Below, piece after piece: positions 36,112-44,733 of a stretch of DNA of 64,000 nucleotides. The number at the start of each line of letters is the position of its first letter. The stretch's first letter is position 1. The translations under genes and the position numbers were made by a program. Origin of the DNA: Olsenella intestinalis (GTDB lineage: Bacteria > Actinomycetota > Coriobacteriia > Coriobacteriales > Atopobiaceae); contig NZ_JALGRK010000001.1 of assembly GCF_023276655.1 (NCBI RefSeq), forward strand, positions 329,501-393,500, written 5' to 3'. The notes under the pieces are model-generated. The model saw nothing but the letters and a program-made list of their open reading frames with translations, was not told where the DNA came from and made no database searches.

Positions 36112-36135
36112 ACTGAAAATACTATACTATTCAGT
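36112..36135 (-). promoter_or_regulatory. Palindromic operator over the abiE promoter
   Basis: ACTGAA (36112-36117) and TTCAGT (36130-36135) flank the symmetrical ATACTATACTAT, and the minus strand reads TATAGTAT here as a likely -10 box. It lies 30 bases before the abiEi start. AbiEi autoregulation through inverted repeats is known in other systems; binding here is inferred. Confidence 0.6.
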
Positions 36136-36249
36136 CGAATAGGACAACTGGGATACCGTCGCTTTACCCTTTTGGGTGATGAGAAAGGGGGCAGGGCCAT
36201 TCAGGCAACCGAACCGGAGCTTGCCTCATTTTTCAAAAGTTCCCAGCGT

Positions 36250-36292
36250 GTATTTCAGATTTCCCCATCAGTATTTTCGGATTTCCCCATCA
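36250..36292 (+). repeat. Tandem 21/22-bp repeat
   Basis: Two adjacent copies (36250-36270 and 36271-36292) share GTATTT, then GATTTCCCCATCA with one or two changes. They lie in the gene-free stretch 36083-36391 between the abiE promoter and the pflA end. The TTTCAGATTTC core recalls the 30-bp arrays at 4.75-5.06 kb. Confidence 0.6.
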
Positions 36293-36305
36293 TGCTTTCA
36301 GGAGT

Positions 36306-36343
36306 AGCGAAGGCCACCCGCATGTCAGCAGGCGACCTTCGCT
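36306..36343 (-). terminator. Hairpin downstream of pflA
   Basis: AGCGAAGG and CCTTCGCT are perfect 8-base arms separated by 22 bases, 49 bases beyond the pflA stop. No T tract follows, so this is a tentative terminator for the pfl operon. Confidence 0.4.
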
Positions 36344-36391
36344 CTTCGTGTCCTGCGATATAGCAGCCCGGACCGAGCACGGGAGGGCAGG

Positions 36392-37198
36392 CTAGCCGCG
36401 GGCGGCACGCGCACGCTCGCGCGCGGCGAGGATCGTCGAACGGAGCTCGCGGGCGCGGGAGGCGTCCATGGGCTCGACGCCGGCCAGGGGGTACGGGATG
36501 CCCAGGCGCTCGTACTTGGCGACGCCCATCGTGTGGTACGGCAGCACGTCGAGGCCGACCACGTTGTCCCAGCGCGCAATGAGGCGACCGACGCCCTCGA
36601 GCTCCTCGCGCGCGTCGGTGATGCCGGGCACGACGACGTGGCGGACGATCACGGGAATGCGCCTGCGGCAGAGCTCGACTGCGAGCGCGAGGGTGCGCTC
36701 GCCTTCCATGCCGCAGAGCTCGACGTGGCCCGCCGGGTCGGAATGCTTGATGTCGAGAAGAGCCAGGTCCGTGTTCGCAAGGGCGCGCTCGAAGCGCTCG
36801 GGCCGCGCGGGGTCGAAGGTCGCGCCGGAGGTGTCGAGGCAGGTGTGGATGCGGCCCGCGGGTGAGGCGTGCGCGGCCTCGAACAGGGCGCCGACGAAGT
36901 CGGGCTGGGCCAACGGCTCACCGCCCGTGAGCGTGATGCCGCCCGTGCGGTAGAAGGGGCGGTTACGCTCGAAGGCCTCGAGCACCTCGGCCACGCTCAT
37001 GTCGCGGCCGGGCCCGCCGGCGTCGCCGGCGCCCGCACGCCCGAACCCCCACGTGTCGGGGTTGTGGCAGAAGGCGCAGCGCATCGGGCAGCCCTGGAGG
37101 AAGACGACCAGGCGCGTGCCGGGGCCGTCGACCGTGCCGAAGGTCTCGACGGAATGGACCCTCCCGCAAATTGCGAGAGGGTCGCTGCCAGGTGCCAT
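36392..37198 (-). CDS. pflA: Pyruvate formate-lyase-activating enzyme (radical SAM)
   Basis: The protein has 268 residues from ATG 37198, or 274 from GTG 37216. The radical-SAM cysteines are in GCPMRCAFCHNPDTW (CxxxCxxC), followed by GGITLTGGEPLAQ and the S-adenosylmethionine-binding DTSGATF. It makes the glycyl radical on pyruvate formate-lyase, here on the separate small subunit encoded immediately upstream. The ATG is directly preceded by a GAGAAGAGC copy, as at 257 and 25998. Third gene of the pfl operon. Confidence 0.94.
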   Translation of the reverse strand: MAPGSDPLAICGRVHSVETFGTVDGPGTRLVVFLQGCPMRCAFCHNPDTWGFGRAGAGDAGGPGRDMSVAEVLEAFERNRPFYRTGGITLTGGEPLAQPDFVGALFEAAHASPAGRIHTCLDTSGATFDPARPERFERALANTDLALLDIKHSDPAGHVELCGMEGERTLALAVELCRRRIPVIVRHVVVPGITDAREELEGVGRLIARWDNVVGLDVLPYHTMGVAKYERLGIPYPLAGVEPMDASRARELRSTILAARERARAARG

Positions 37199-37224
37199 GC
37201 TCTTCTCGGCGGTCACGCGCGCTT

Positions 37225-37476
37225 CTACATCGACTCGTGGAAGGTGCGCGAGATGACGTCGTTCTGCTGCTCGCGCGTGAGCGAGTTGAACTTGACCGCG
37301 TAGCCGGAGACGCGGATCGTGAGCTGCGGGTACTTCTCGGGGTGCTCCTGGGCGTCGAGGAGCGTCTCCTTGGTGAAGACGTTGACGTTCAGGTGGTGGC
37401 CGCCCTTCTCGGCGTACCCGTCGATGAGGCTCACGAGGTTGTCAACCTGGGAGGGGGCGACGTCTGCTGTGGTCAT
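37225..37476 (-). CDS. grcA: Separate glycyl-radical subunit of pyruvate formate-lyase (GrcA-like)
   Basis: The protein has 83 residues and starts at ATG 37476 behind GGAAAGG. The sequence corresponds to the last 80 or so residues of ordinary pyruvate formate-lyase: [21 protein letters not shown], then the glycyl-radical motif [18 protein letters not shown] and the terminal TFHESM. The Gly of RVSGYAV is the radical site. It starts 31 bases after the catalytic gene and in another frame, with its own ribosome-binding site, so it is a true second gene. In E. coli GrcA is a spare part; here it is the only radical domain seen. Confidence 0.93.
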   Translation of the reverse strand: MTTADVAPSQVDNLVSLIDGYAEKGGHHLNVNVFTKETLLDAQEHPEKYPQLTIRVSGYAVKFNSLTREQQNDVISRTFHESM

Positions 37477-37507
37477 GTGAGTTCCTTTCCGCGCCACGGG
37501 GCGCTCG

Positions 37508-39643
37508 TTATCGACGGTCCAGGGCGTCCTCGCGCGCGGAGGCGTCGGCCTCGCACGCGCAGTCGACGGCGTTCTCGAGGGTGAAGTCGGCGACCTTGAA
37601 GTCGACCGAGCCGAGGTCGAGCTCGGCGCCGGAGAACATGACGTCCTCCCCCTTGCCGAGGGCGTTGGGCACGATCGAGAACGTGTTGGAGATGCCGTCC
37701 TGCGCGTCCTTGAACGGAAGCTTCGCGACCGAGGCGAGCGACGCCACGGCGCCGTGGGTGTCGCGACGGTGCATGGGGTTCGCGCCCGGGGCGAAGGGCT
37801 CGCCGGCGCGGCGGCCGTCGGGGGTGTTGCCGGTCTTCTTGCCGTAGACGACGTTGGAGGTGATGGTCAGGATCGACGTCGTGGGGACCGCACCGCGGTA
37901 GGTGGGGACCTCGCGGACGTACTTCATGAAGCGCTCGACGACGTCGTGGGCGATCGCGTCGACGCGGTCGTCGTCGTTTCCGTACTTGGGGAAGTCGCCC
38001 TCAACCACATAGTCGGTCACGAGGCCGGTCTCGTCGCGAACGACCTTGACCTTGGCGTACTTGATGGCGGAGAGCGAGTCGGCCACGACCGAGAGCCCGG
38101 CGATGCCCGTGGCGAACCAGCGGTGCACGTGCTCGTCGTGCAGGGCCATCTCGATGCGCTCGTAGCAGTACTTGTCGTGCATGTAGTGGATGATGTTGAG
38201 CGCGTTCACGTAGACGCCGGCGAGCCACTCCATCATGTCGCGGTACTTGACGATGACGTCGTCGTAGTCGAGGTACTCGCCCTCGACGGGACGGAAGCGC
38301 GGGGCGACCTGTGCGCCCGTGACCTCGTCGCGGCCGCCGTTGATGGCGTAGAGCAGGCACTTGGCGAGGTTGGCGCGGGCACCGAAGAACTGCATCTCCT
38401 TACCGATGCGCATGGAGCTCACGCAGCACGCGATGCCGTAGTCGTCGCCGTGGTAGACGCGCATGAGGTCGTCGTTCTCGTACTGAATCGAGCTCGTGGC
38501 GATCGAGATCTTGGCGCAGTAGCGCTTGAATGCCTCGGGCAGGCGCGTCGACCACAGGACCGTCAGGTTCGGCTCGGGGCTCGTGCCCATGTTCTCGAGG
38601 GTGTGCAGCCAGCGGAAGCTCGACTTGGTGACCATGGTGCGGCCGTCGACGCCCATGCCGCCGATCGACTCGGTGACCCACTGCGGGTCGCCGGCGAAGA
38701 TCGAGTTGTACTCGGGCGTGCGCGCGAACTTCACCATGCGGAGCTTCATCACCAGATGGTCGACGATCTCCTGGATCTCGCTCTCGGTGAACGTGCCGCG
38801 CGCGAGGTCGCGCTCGGCATAGATGTCGAGGAACGTGGTGTTGCGCCCGATGGACATGGCGGCGCCGTTCTGCTCCTTCACGGCGGCCAGGTAGCCCATG
38901 TAGAGCCACTGCACGGCCTCCTGGAAGTTGCTCGCGGGACGGTTCAGCTCGAGCCCGTAGATCTCGCCGAGCTTCCTCAGCTCCGCAAGGGCACGGGCCT
39001 GCTCGGCCAGCTCCTCGCGGTGACGGATCGTCGCCTCGTCCATGATCTTGTGCGTGTCGTCCTTCTCGTGGAGCTTCTGCTCGATGAGGTGGTCGACGCC
39101 GTAGAGCGCGACGCGGCGGTAGTCGCCGATGATGCGGCCGCGGCCGTAGGCGTCGGGCAGGCCCGTGATGATGTGCGAGTGGCGGCAGGCGCGCATCTCG
39201 TCGGTGTAGGCGTCGAACACGCCGGCGTTGTGGGTCTTGCGGTAGTTGGTGTAGAAGTCGACGACCTCGGGGTCGACCTCGTAGCCGTTGTCGCGGCACG
39301 CCTGCACGGCCATGCGGATGCCGCCGTTGGGCATCAGCGCGCGCTTGAGGGGGCGCTCGGTCTGCAGGCCCACGATCTTCTCGAGGGGCTTGTCGATGTA
39401 GCCCGCCCCGTGCGACGTGATCGTCGAGACGACCTTGGTATCCATGTCCAGCACGCCGCCGGCGGCCGCCTCCTGCGCGAAGAGGTCCATCACCTCGCCC
39501 CACAGCTTGTTGGTCGCCTCGGTCGGGCCAGCGAGGAACGACTCGTCGCCCTCGTAGGGGGTGTAGTTGCGCTGAATGAAGTCGCGAACGTCGATCTCGC
39601 GCTCCCAGTTGCCGCCGACAAAACCGTCCCAAGCCTGTTGCAT
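37508..39643 (-). CDS. pflB: Pyruvate formate-lyase catalytic subunit lacking the glycyl-radical domain
   Basis: The protein has 711 residues from ATG 39643 (RBS GAGGAG). The PFL barrel is complete, with the catalytic Cys pair 406-407 in [10 protein letters not shown]. The homology stops after SIVPNALGK, where E. coli enzyme continues into the radical domain. Here an unrelated acidic 45-residue tail follows, ending [14 protein letters not shown]. Gly in RVSGYAV is absent from this chain and is supplied by the next gene. The complex converts pyruvate plus CoA to formate and acetyl-CoA in anaerobic fermentation. Confidence 0.94.
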   Translation of the reverse strand: MQQAWDGFVGGNWEREIDVRDFIQRNYTPYEGDESFLAGPTEATNKLWGEVMDLFAQEAAAGGVLDMDTKVVSTITSHGAGYIDKPLEKIVGLQTERPLKRALMPNGGIRMAVQACRDNGYEVDPEVVDFYTNYRKTHNAGVFDAYTDEMRACRHSHIITGLPDAYGRGRIIGDYRRVALYGVDHLIEQKLHEKDDTHKIMDEATIRHREELAEQARALAELRKLGEIYGLELNRPASNFQEAVQWLYMGYLAAVKEQNGAAMSIGRNTTFLDIYAERDLARGTFTESEIQEIVDHLVMKLRMVKFARTPEYNSIFAGDPQWVTESIGGMGVDGRTMVTKSSFRWLHTLENMGTSPEPNLTVLWSTRLPEAFKRYCAKISIATSSIQYENDDLMRVYHGDDYGIACCVSSMRIGKEMQFFGARANLAKCLLYAINGGRDEVTGAQVAPRFRPVEGEYLDYDDVIVKYRDMMEWLAGVYVNALNIIHYMHDKYCYERIEMALHDEHVHRWFATGIAGLSVVADSLSAIKYAKVKVVRDETGLVTDYVVEGDFPKYGNDDDRVDAIAHDVVERFMKYVREVPTYRGAVPTTSILTITSNVVYGKKTGNTPDGRRAGEPFAPGANPMHRRDTHGAVASLASVAKLPFKDAQDGISNTFSIVPNALGKGEDVMFSGAELDLGSVDFKVADFTLENAVDCACEADASAREDALDRR

Positions 39644-39958
39644 GCCGCACACTCCTCAACATCCGATGAAGCCGAAACGCGCCACTGTCTTTTTGTGCCC
39701 CGCCCTGCGAGAAGAGCGCGGATGCGCGCCGGACGCTTCGCCTTCCCTTCGGAGGGCGGCGCGGCAGACACGCACAGAGACACAGTAATACAAAATGTAG
39801 TGCCCGCGCTCGTCTATTTCCACCATATTTTGCGAGCCGAAATCAACTGCACATACCCGCAGGAAACAGCCCCCGTCGCCCGGCGGCCCCTTGTAAACTC
39901 CAGGAATTCGCGCGGCGAAAAGCCGCCTCGGGGCGTTGTGCGGTCGCGCGTCGGGGCG
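39644..39958. other. Gene-free region upstream of pflB
   Basis: It contains a GAGAAGAGC copy at 39709, a small GCGGC-GAAA-GCCGC hairpin near 39914 just past the GH3-GtrA stop, and an AT-richer stretch around 39785-39850 that could hold the pfl promoter. No FNR- or Rex-type palindrome was recognised. Confidence 0.4.
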
Positions 39959-42900
39959 CTACGCCTCGCCGTCGCCACCCGTGTCCGCACCGCCGCCATC
40001 GGACGGCGTGTCGGGCGTGATCCAGAACTTCAGCACCGGGAAGCTCACGATGACGGCGAGCAGCGTGTTGACGGCCGAGGCGATCGTGTTCGAGAGGCCG
40101 GCCTCCATGCCGAAGGTCGTCTGGCAGAAGTTGGAGACGTGCCCCGGAAGCACGAGGTTCACCACGACGATCAGCACGGCGAGCAGGGCGAACTTCGGCG
40201 CCGCACGACCGAAGTCGGCCGTGGACTTGAAGACCCACTTCATCTGCACGAAGAAGTTCACCACCTGCGCAGCGACCTCGGCGATCAGGAACGTGACGAA
40301 GGCCCCGAGCCCACCGGAGCTCGCGGCCGTGTAGTCGAAGAACAAGAACGAGAACGGCTGCGTCATGCCGAGCGCGCCCACGAAGACGGCGGTGCCCGCC
40401 CACGTGCACACGAAGCGCGTCGCCGTCGAGATGTTGCTGAGCACGTTGAACTTGATGAACTCCCAGAGCCCCTGGTGACGCTCACACCACAGCGCGAAGG
40501 CCGAGCGCGTCTCCCCGCCATCGCGGGCAAGCCGCGCCTCACCGCGGGCGTTCCGCACCGCGTTGACCGCGAACGCGCCCAAAAGCGGCAGCAGGAACCA
40601 CGCAAGCCACGCGAGCGCGAGCACGCCGGCAAGCCCCGGTGCGCGCCCCATCGCCAGCCACACCGCGACGGCCGCGGCGACGCCGGCAAGGCCCCAACCG
40701 CGCACCTCGCGCACGAGCGCGTCCACCATCCCCATCGAGACGAGCCCGCCCGCGCTCTTGGCGATCGCCCTGAGCGGCATGTTGTAGATGAACAGCGGCC
40801 CCAGGCTGGGGCGTCCGTCCGCGCCGAGCCTCCTCGACGCGCGCCCCAACGCGGCAGACACGACCCAGAACAGCGGGCTCAGCCCACGTCGCGCATCGCG
40901 CAGGCAGAGGTTGCGGTCCAGGCGCACGCTCCCGTCGGGAAGCGAACGCCCCAGCAGCCGCTCGAACTCGTCGTCCCCCACGTGGCGCACCTGCCCCGTG
41001 CGGTAGCTCTCGATCTCGAGGCCCTCGTACGGGTTCGGCGCATCCGTCCCCTCGACCTCGACCGTCGCCGAGAGGAGCACCTCCGCGCTCGAGGGGCCGA
41101 CGCCGACCTCGTACGCGCCGCCCTCGACCTCCCAGCCGCCGGCCCGCACGTTGTAGTACGCAAGCGGACGCTCGCCCAAATCAATCGTCACGCGCCGCGA
41201 CTCGCCGGCGGCAAGGGCGACCTTCGCGAACCCCCTGAGCTCGCGCGCGGGCGCGAACACCTCGCCGCCCTCCTTGTGCACGTAGACCTGCACGACCTCG
41301 GCACCATCACGCGGCCCCACGTTAGTGACCGTGAGCGTCACCGACGTCGCGTCCAACGCGACCTCAAGCCCCTCGTAGTCAAACTCCGTATAGCTGAGCC
41401 CGAACCCAAACGGCCATGCCACCTCGACGCCGGCCGTCTGGTAGTAGCGATACCCGACGTAGACGCCCTCGCGATACGCCGCAACCGCGCCGTCGGCCGG
41501 GAAGTCGTCGGCGCACGGCACGTCCTCCAGCCGCCGCGGCCACGTCTCCGCCAGGCGCCCCGAGGGGTTGGTCCGCCCCAGCAGCACGTCGAGCGCGGCC
41601 ATCGCGCCGGCCTGGCCGCCCAGCCCTTGGTACAGGATCGCGCGCGCCTGGTCCTCCCAGTCGCACTCGACCACGCCGCCGGAGCTCAAGAGCACCACCA
41701 CGTTCGCATTCGCCTTCGCCACGCAGGCGAGAAGAGCGAGCTGCCCCTCGTCGAGGGCGAGGCTCCCTCGGTCGAGCCCCTCGCTCTCCGCGGCCTCCGA
41801 GAGCCCGAGGCAGCACAACACCACGTCCGCCCTCGACGCCAGCACCTCCGCGGCCGCGAGCGAGTCGTCGCTCGTCGCGCCCGCGCGGTCGAAGCCCGGC
41901 TCGAACCCGACGAGCCGCAGCCCCGACATCGAGATGGCGCCCTCGAGCGTGTCGAGCTGCGTGCAGTTGACCAGCGACGACCCCGCGCCCTGGTAGCGCG
42001 GGTTCGCCGCAAAGTCTCCCACGAGCGCCACGCTCGTGCCTGGCGCAAGCGGCAGCAGCGGCTCGCCGCCGGCGGGCGCCTCGTTCTTCAGCAGCACGAT
42101 GCCGGCGGCCGCGGCCTCGCGCGCAAGCTGGTGGTGCTCCAGCTCGTCATAACCGGGCGCCTCCTCCACGGCCTCGCGCGTCGACAGCACCAGCTCCACG
42201 AGCTCGTCCACCCGCTCATCAACCACGGCCTCGTCGAGCACCCCGGCCTCCACGGCACGCTCCAGCTCACGTGCCGAGTCCAGCCCGCACGCGGGCATCT
42301 CCAGGGTCGACCCCGCGCGCACGCCGGCAACGTGGTCGTTCGACGCGCCCCAGTCGGTCACCACGGCACCCTCGAAGCCCCACTCGCCGCGCAGGATCTC
42401 GGCAAGCAGGTGCTCGTTCTCATTGGCGTAGGTGCCGTTCACGCGGTTGTAGCTGCTCATGATCGCCGCGGGCCGCGCCTTTCGCACGCAGCGCTCAAAC
42501 GCGGCAAGGTAGATCTCGCGCAGCGTCCGCTCGTCCAGCTCCGAGTCCGACGCCTGTCGGCGCGTCTCCTGGCTGTTCACGGCAAAGTGCTTCACGCACG
42601 CGCCCACGCCCGCCGACTGCACGCCGGAAACGTAGGCCGCGGCCATCTCGCCGGCAAGGCACGGGTCCTCCGAGAAGTACTCGAAGTTCCGCCCGCACAG
42701 CGGGTTCCTCTTGATGTTGATCCCGGGCCCCAGCAGGACCCCCACGCGCTGCGAGGCGGCCTCGCGCCCAAGGGCTGCGCCCACGCGCCTCACGAGCTCC
42801 TTGTCCCAGGTGTCAGCAAGGGTGACGGCGGTGGGAAAGCAGGTGGCGGGCAGACTCTCGCCCAGCCCCATGTGGTTGGATCCCTCGTCCTGATGGCGCA

Positions 42901-43039
42901 GGCCGTGCGGCCCGTCGGCGAACTGCAGCGCGGGCAGCCCCACGGACGCGACGGCCCTCGTGCCGAACGCGGTGCCGCCGGACAGCAGGGCACACTTCTG
43001 CCAGAGACTCAGCTTGGAGACGATGCCCTCATGTCGCAC
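39959..43039 (-). CDS. GH3 glycoside hydrolase with C-terminal GtrA-like membrane domain
   Basis: The protein has 1026 residues from GTG 43039 (GGGAGG five bases upstream). Residues 1-300 are the GH3 barrel with nucleophile Asp229 (AVVTDWGASND) and the KHFAVNSQE substrate-binding segment. Next come the GH3 C-terminal alpha/beta sandwich and a fibronectin-III-like domain (about 560-670). The last part is hydrophobic: two helices near 790-840, then from about 857 a four-helix GtrA-like domain (FIKFNVLSNISTATRFV, then QVVNFFVQMKWVFKS). There is no signal peptide, so the hydrolase is probably cytoplasmic and tethered to the inner face. It follows dedA by 10 bases. Confidence 0.9.
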   Translation of the reverse strand: MRHEGIVSKLSLWQKCALLSGGTAFGTRAVASVGLPALQFADGPHGLRHQDEGSNHMGLGESLPATCFPTAVTLADTWDKELVRRVGAALGREAASQRVGVLLGPGINIKRNPLCGRNFEYFSEDPCLAGEMAAAYVSGVQSAGVGACVKHFAVNSQETRRQASDSELDERTLREIYLAAFERCVRKARPAAIMSSYNRVNGTYANENEHLLAEILRGEWGFEGAVVTDWGASNDHVAGVRAGSTLEMPACGLDSARELERAVEAGVLDEAVVDERVDELVELVLSTREAVEEAPGYDELEHHQLAREAAAAGIVLLKNEAPAGGEPLLPLAPGTSVALVGDFAANPRYQGAGSSLVNCTQLDTLEGAISMSGLRLVGFEPGFDRAGATSDDSLAAAEVLASRADVVLCCLGLSEAAESEGLDRGSLALDEGQLALLACVAKANANVVVLLSSGGVVECDWEDQARAILYQGLGGQAGAMAALDVLLGRTNPSGRLAETWPRRLEDVPCADDFPADGAVAAYREGVYVGYRYYQTAGVEVAWPFGFGLSYTEFDYEGLEVALDATSVTLTVTNVGPRDGAEVVQVYVHKEGGEVFAPARELRGFAKVALAAGESRRVTIDLGERPLAYYNVRAGGWEVEGGAYEVGVGPSSAEVLLSATVEVEGTDAPNPYEGLEIESYRTGQVRHVGDDEFERLLGRSLPDGSVRLDRNLCLRDARRGLSPLFWVVSAALGRASRRLGADGRPSLGPLFIYNMPLRAIAKSAGGLVSMGMVDALVREVRGWGLAGVAAAVAVWLAMGRAPGLAGVLALAWLAWFLLPLLGAFAVNAVRNARGEARLARDGGETRSAFALWCERHQGLWEFIKFNVLSNISTATRFVCTWAGTAVFVGALGMTQPFSFLFFDYTAASSGGLGAFVTFLIAEVAAQVVNFFVQMKWVFKSTADFGRAAPKFALLAVLIVVVNLVLPGHVSNFCQTTFGMEAGLSNTIASAVNTLLAVIVSFPVLKFWITPDTPSDGGGADTGGDGEA

Positions 43040-43049
43040 GGCGCCCTCC

Positions 43050-43706
43050 CTACTCGGCCGCCTGCTCCTTCTTGCCGAACTTGGCCTTGATGGCACCCAC
43101 GGCGGCCGGAATGACCGAGACGAGAATGATGCCCACGATCACGAGCTCGAAGTGCTCCTGCACGGCGGGTATCCCGCCGAAGAAGTAGCCCAGCAGCGTG
43201 AAGATCGTGGACCAGGTGATACCACCCAAGATGTTAAACGCTACGAAGTGGTGCCACTTCATTCCGCCCATGCCCGCGATGAACGGGACGAAGGTGCGGA
43301 TGAACGGGAAGAAGCGACCCAGGAAGATCGCCAGCTTGCCCCACTTGTCCAAGAACGCCTCGCTCTTGGCCATGCGCTCGGGCGTCATCGCCTTGACCTT
43401 GCCGGACGCGATGATCTTGCTGCCAAAGAAGTGGCCGATCATGAAGTTGCACTGGTCGCCCAGGATGGCAGCGGCCCACGCCACGCCGAGAAGGGCGAAG
43501 ATGTTGAACTCGCCGGTCGATGCGAAGAAGCCGGACGCGAACAGCAGCGAGTCGCCGGGGAGGAACGGGAAGAACACCACGCCCGTCTCCACGAAGATGA
43601 TGAGGAAGATGAACCCGTAGGCAACGAGGGGACCGGCGGCGATCCAGCCGGCGATGGCGGTACGGGGGTCGCGGAGCAGCTCCGCGATGGCGTTGATGAA
43701 CGGCAC
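43050..43706 (-). CDS. DedA-family membrane protein
   Basis: The protein has 218 residues with the DedA signatures FVETGVVFFPFLPGDSLLF and GRFFPFIRTFVPFIAGMGGM, amphipathic re-entrant segments and four to five membrane helices, ending in a charged KFGKKEQAAE. DedA proteins are linked to undecaprenyl phosphate and phospholipid flipping and to proton-coupled membrane homeostasis. GTG start; the ribosome-binding site is weak. It may be read from the ffs promoter through a leaky terminator, and is coupled to the GH3-GtrA gene. Confidence 0.9.
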   Translation of the reverse strand: MPFINAIAELLRDPRTAIAGWIAAGPLVAYGFIFLIIFVETGVVFFPFLPGDSLLFASGFFASTGEFNIFALLGVAWAAAILGDQCNFMIGHFFGSKIIASGKVKAMTPERMAKSEAFLDKWGKLAIFLGRFFPFIRTFVPFIAGMGGMKWHHFVAFNILGGITWSTIFTLLGYFFGGIPAVQEHFELVIVGIILVSVIPAAVGAIKAKFGKKEQAAE

Positions 43707-43749
43707 GGCACATCCATTCTTTTCGGGGCCATGGCACAGCCCGGCTCAC

Positions 43750-43785
43750 AAAAAAGCCCCATGCCAGCTTTCGCATGGACGGGGC
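43750..43785 (-). terminator. Rho-independent terminator of the SRP RNA gene
   Basis: On the minus strand GCCCC and CCATGC pair with GCATGG and GGGC around GAAAGCTG (a two-base bulge), followed by six T. It begins 4 bases past the RNA 3' end. Confidence 0.88.
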
Positions 43786-43788
43786 GAG

Positions 43789-43897
43789 AAGTGCGTTCGG
43801 TGGGAACGGGCGCCCGCCAGTGACCCCTTATGGCTGCTGCCTCCCGGCCCTGACCAGGTTCGAGGTGTGACGTCGCCCGAACCCACCGAGCGCACTT
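43789..43897 (-). ncRNA. ffs: Signal recognition particle RNA, small (4.5S) bacterial type
   Basis: The RNA of about 109 bases folds as one long hairpin: ends AGTGCGCTCGGTGGG and CCCACCGAACGCACT pair. The apical domain carries the universally conserved Ffh-binding signature CCTGGTCAGG, then GGGAGGCAGCAGCC. A strong terminator follows. With Ffh and FtsY it targets nascent membrane proteins. End positions are estimated from pairing. Confidence 0.92.
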
Positions 43898-43982
43898 ACG
43901 GACTCTAACTCTAGCGCACCGACCTCAAACGCGCCAACTGCGGCGCAACTACCATCAAAAAGCCACGTCATGTACGCCAGAC

Positions 43983-44023
43983 GAGAAGAGCCCCGGCCGC
44001 TCTTGGAACTGCGGTCGGGGCTC
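43983..44023 (-). terminator. Terminator of hsp20, ending in the GCTCTTCTC element
   Basis: GAGCCCCGACCGC and GCGGCCGGGGCTC form a 13-base stem (one mismatch) on the minus strand and continue into TTCTCGTC. The distal arm plus tail is the 9-mer copy at 43983-43991. It lies 36 bases after the hsp20 stop. Confidence 0.8.
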
Positions 44024-44058
44024 AACGCTAGGCTTGCCGAGACAGGCGTGCCGCCACC

Positions 44059-44487
44059 CTAGTCGATCTGGATCTTGGTGACGTTCTCCTTCTCCGTCTG
44101 CTTGGGGACCTTGACGGTGAGGATGCCGCCCTCGAGCTTGGCGGTGAGGCCGGAGGTCGAGGCGTCCTTCAGGTAGATGCCACGCGTGGCGCTCCAGGAG
44201 CTCGTCTCCTTGTGGAGGTAGGTCTTCGACTTGTCCTCCTCGCTCTCCTGCTTGTTGACGGAGATGGAGAGGCGACCCTCGTTGAGCTCGACGTCGATCT
44301 CGTCACGCGACACGCCGGCCAGCTCGGCCGAGATCACGTACTTCTCGCCTGCGTCCTCGACGTCCATCTTGAAGACGTTCTCGGGCGAGACGGAGGCAAG
44401 CGGAGAGAAGAAGTCGTCGAACGCGTCGAGCGGCCAGGTCCTGCGCAGAGCCCTGTCAAGGTTTCCGTACGGCATGATGCTCGTCAT
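44059..44487 (-). CDS. Small heat-shock protein (Hsp20/alpha-crystallin)
   Basis: The protein has 142 residues from ATG 44487 with GGGAG upstream. The alpha-crystallin domain (about 40-135) contains VEDAGEKYVISAELAGVSRDEIDVEL and ends with GILTVKVPKQ and a short tail KIQID. Small heat-shock proteins hold unfolding clients for DnaK/ClpB refolding. The promoter region carries the same inverted repeat as clpB and dnaK (44611-44637), suggesting HspR control. Confidence 0.94.
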   Translation of the reverse strand: MTSIMPYGNLDRALRRTWPLDAFDDFFSPLASVSPENVFKMDVEDAGEKYVISAELAGVSRDEIDVELNEGRLSISVNKQESEEDKSKTYLHKETSSWSATRGIYLKDASTSGLTAKLEGGILTVKVPKQTEKENVTKIQID

Positions 44488-44610
44488 GATGATCACTCCC
44501 TCGTTCGGACGCCGGCTTGTGGGCGCCCTTGATTGGTTGTGATATCTATTCCCGTGCTGGCGAGATGTATTCGCGACTCACGAACTTTTTCTGCGCTTCA
44601 CATACTCATT

Positions 44611-44637
44611 AAATCTAAGCGTGACGATATCAGATTT
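44611..44637 (-). promoter_or_regulatory. HspR-type operator upstream of hsp20
   Basis: AAATCTAA-N11-TCAGATTT, one mismatch from the perfect repeat found at clpB. It can be written TCTAAGC-N7-TATCAGA, the spacing of the actinobacterial HAIR element (CTTGAGT-N7-ACTCAAG) but with different arms. It is 123 bases upstream of the hsp20 start; a TATGTG box follows on the minus strand. Confidence 0.7.
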
Positions 44638-44733
44638 GCTGCCTCTCACAGCCTCCGCCTGTTTCTTGCAGGCGCGTGCGACGGAGTGTTTTATCATTGT
44701 AAGGACCGATTAACGTGCACCGCGGAGGAACGC

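Noticed and set aside
33721-36391. Intact mobile element
   Set aside because: No integrase, transposase, terminal repeats at both ends or tRNA attachment site was found, so only a composition difference and defence-type genes remain.
37477-37507. Frameshift in a full-length pyruvate formate-lyase gene
   Set aside because: The small gene has its own Shine-Dalgarno and ATG, the large gene has a 45-residue unrelated tail after the homology ends, and 31 bases separate them, which a single indel would not produce.
37754-43090. A 1778-codon open frame on the + strand across pflB and the GH3-GtrA gene
   Set aside because: It is antisense to two strongly supported genes. The translation is Arg/Ala/Val/His-rich with no domain, as expected of a shadow frame in G+C-rich DNA. 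Similar long frames over 9475-12993, 13173-17885 and 54204-56276 were rejected for the same reason.
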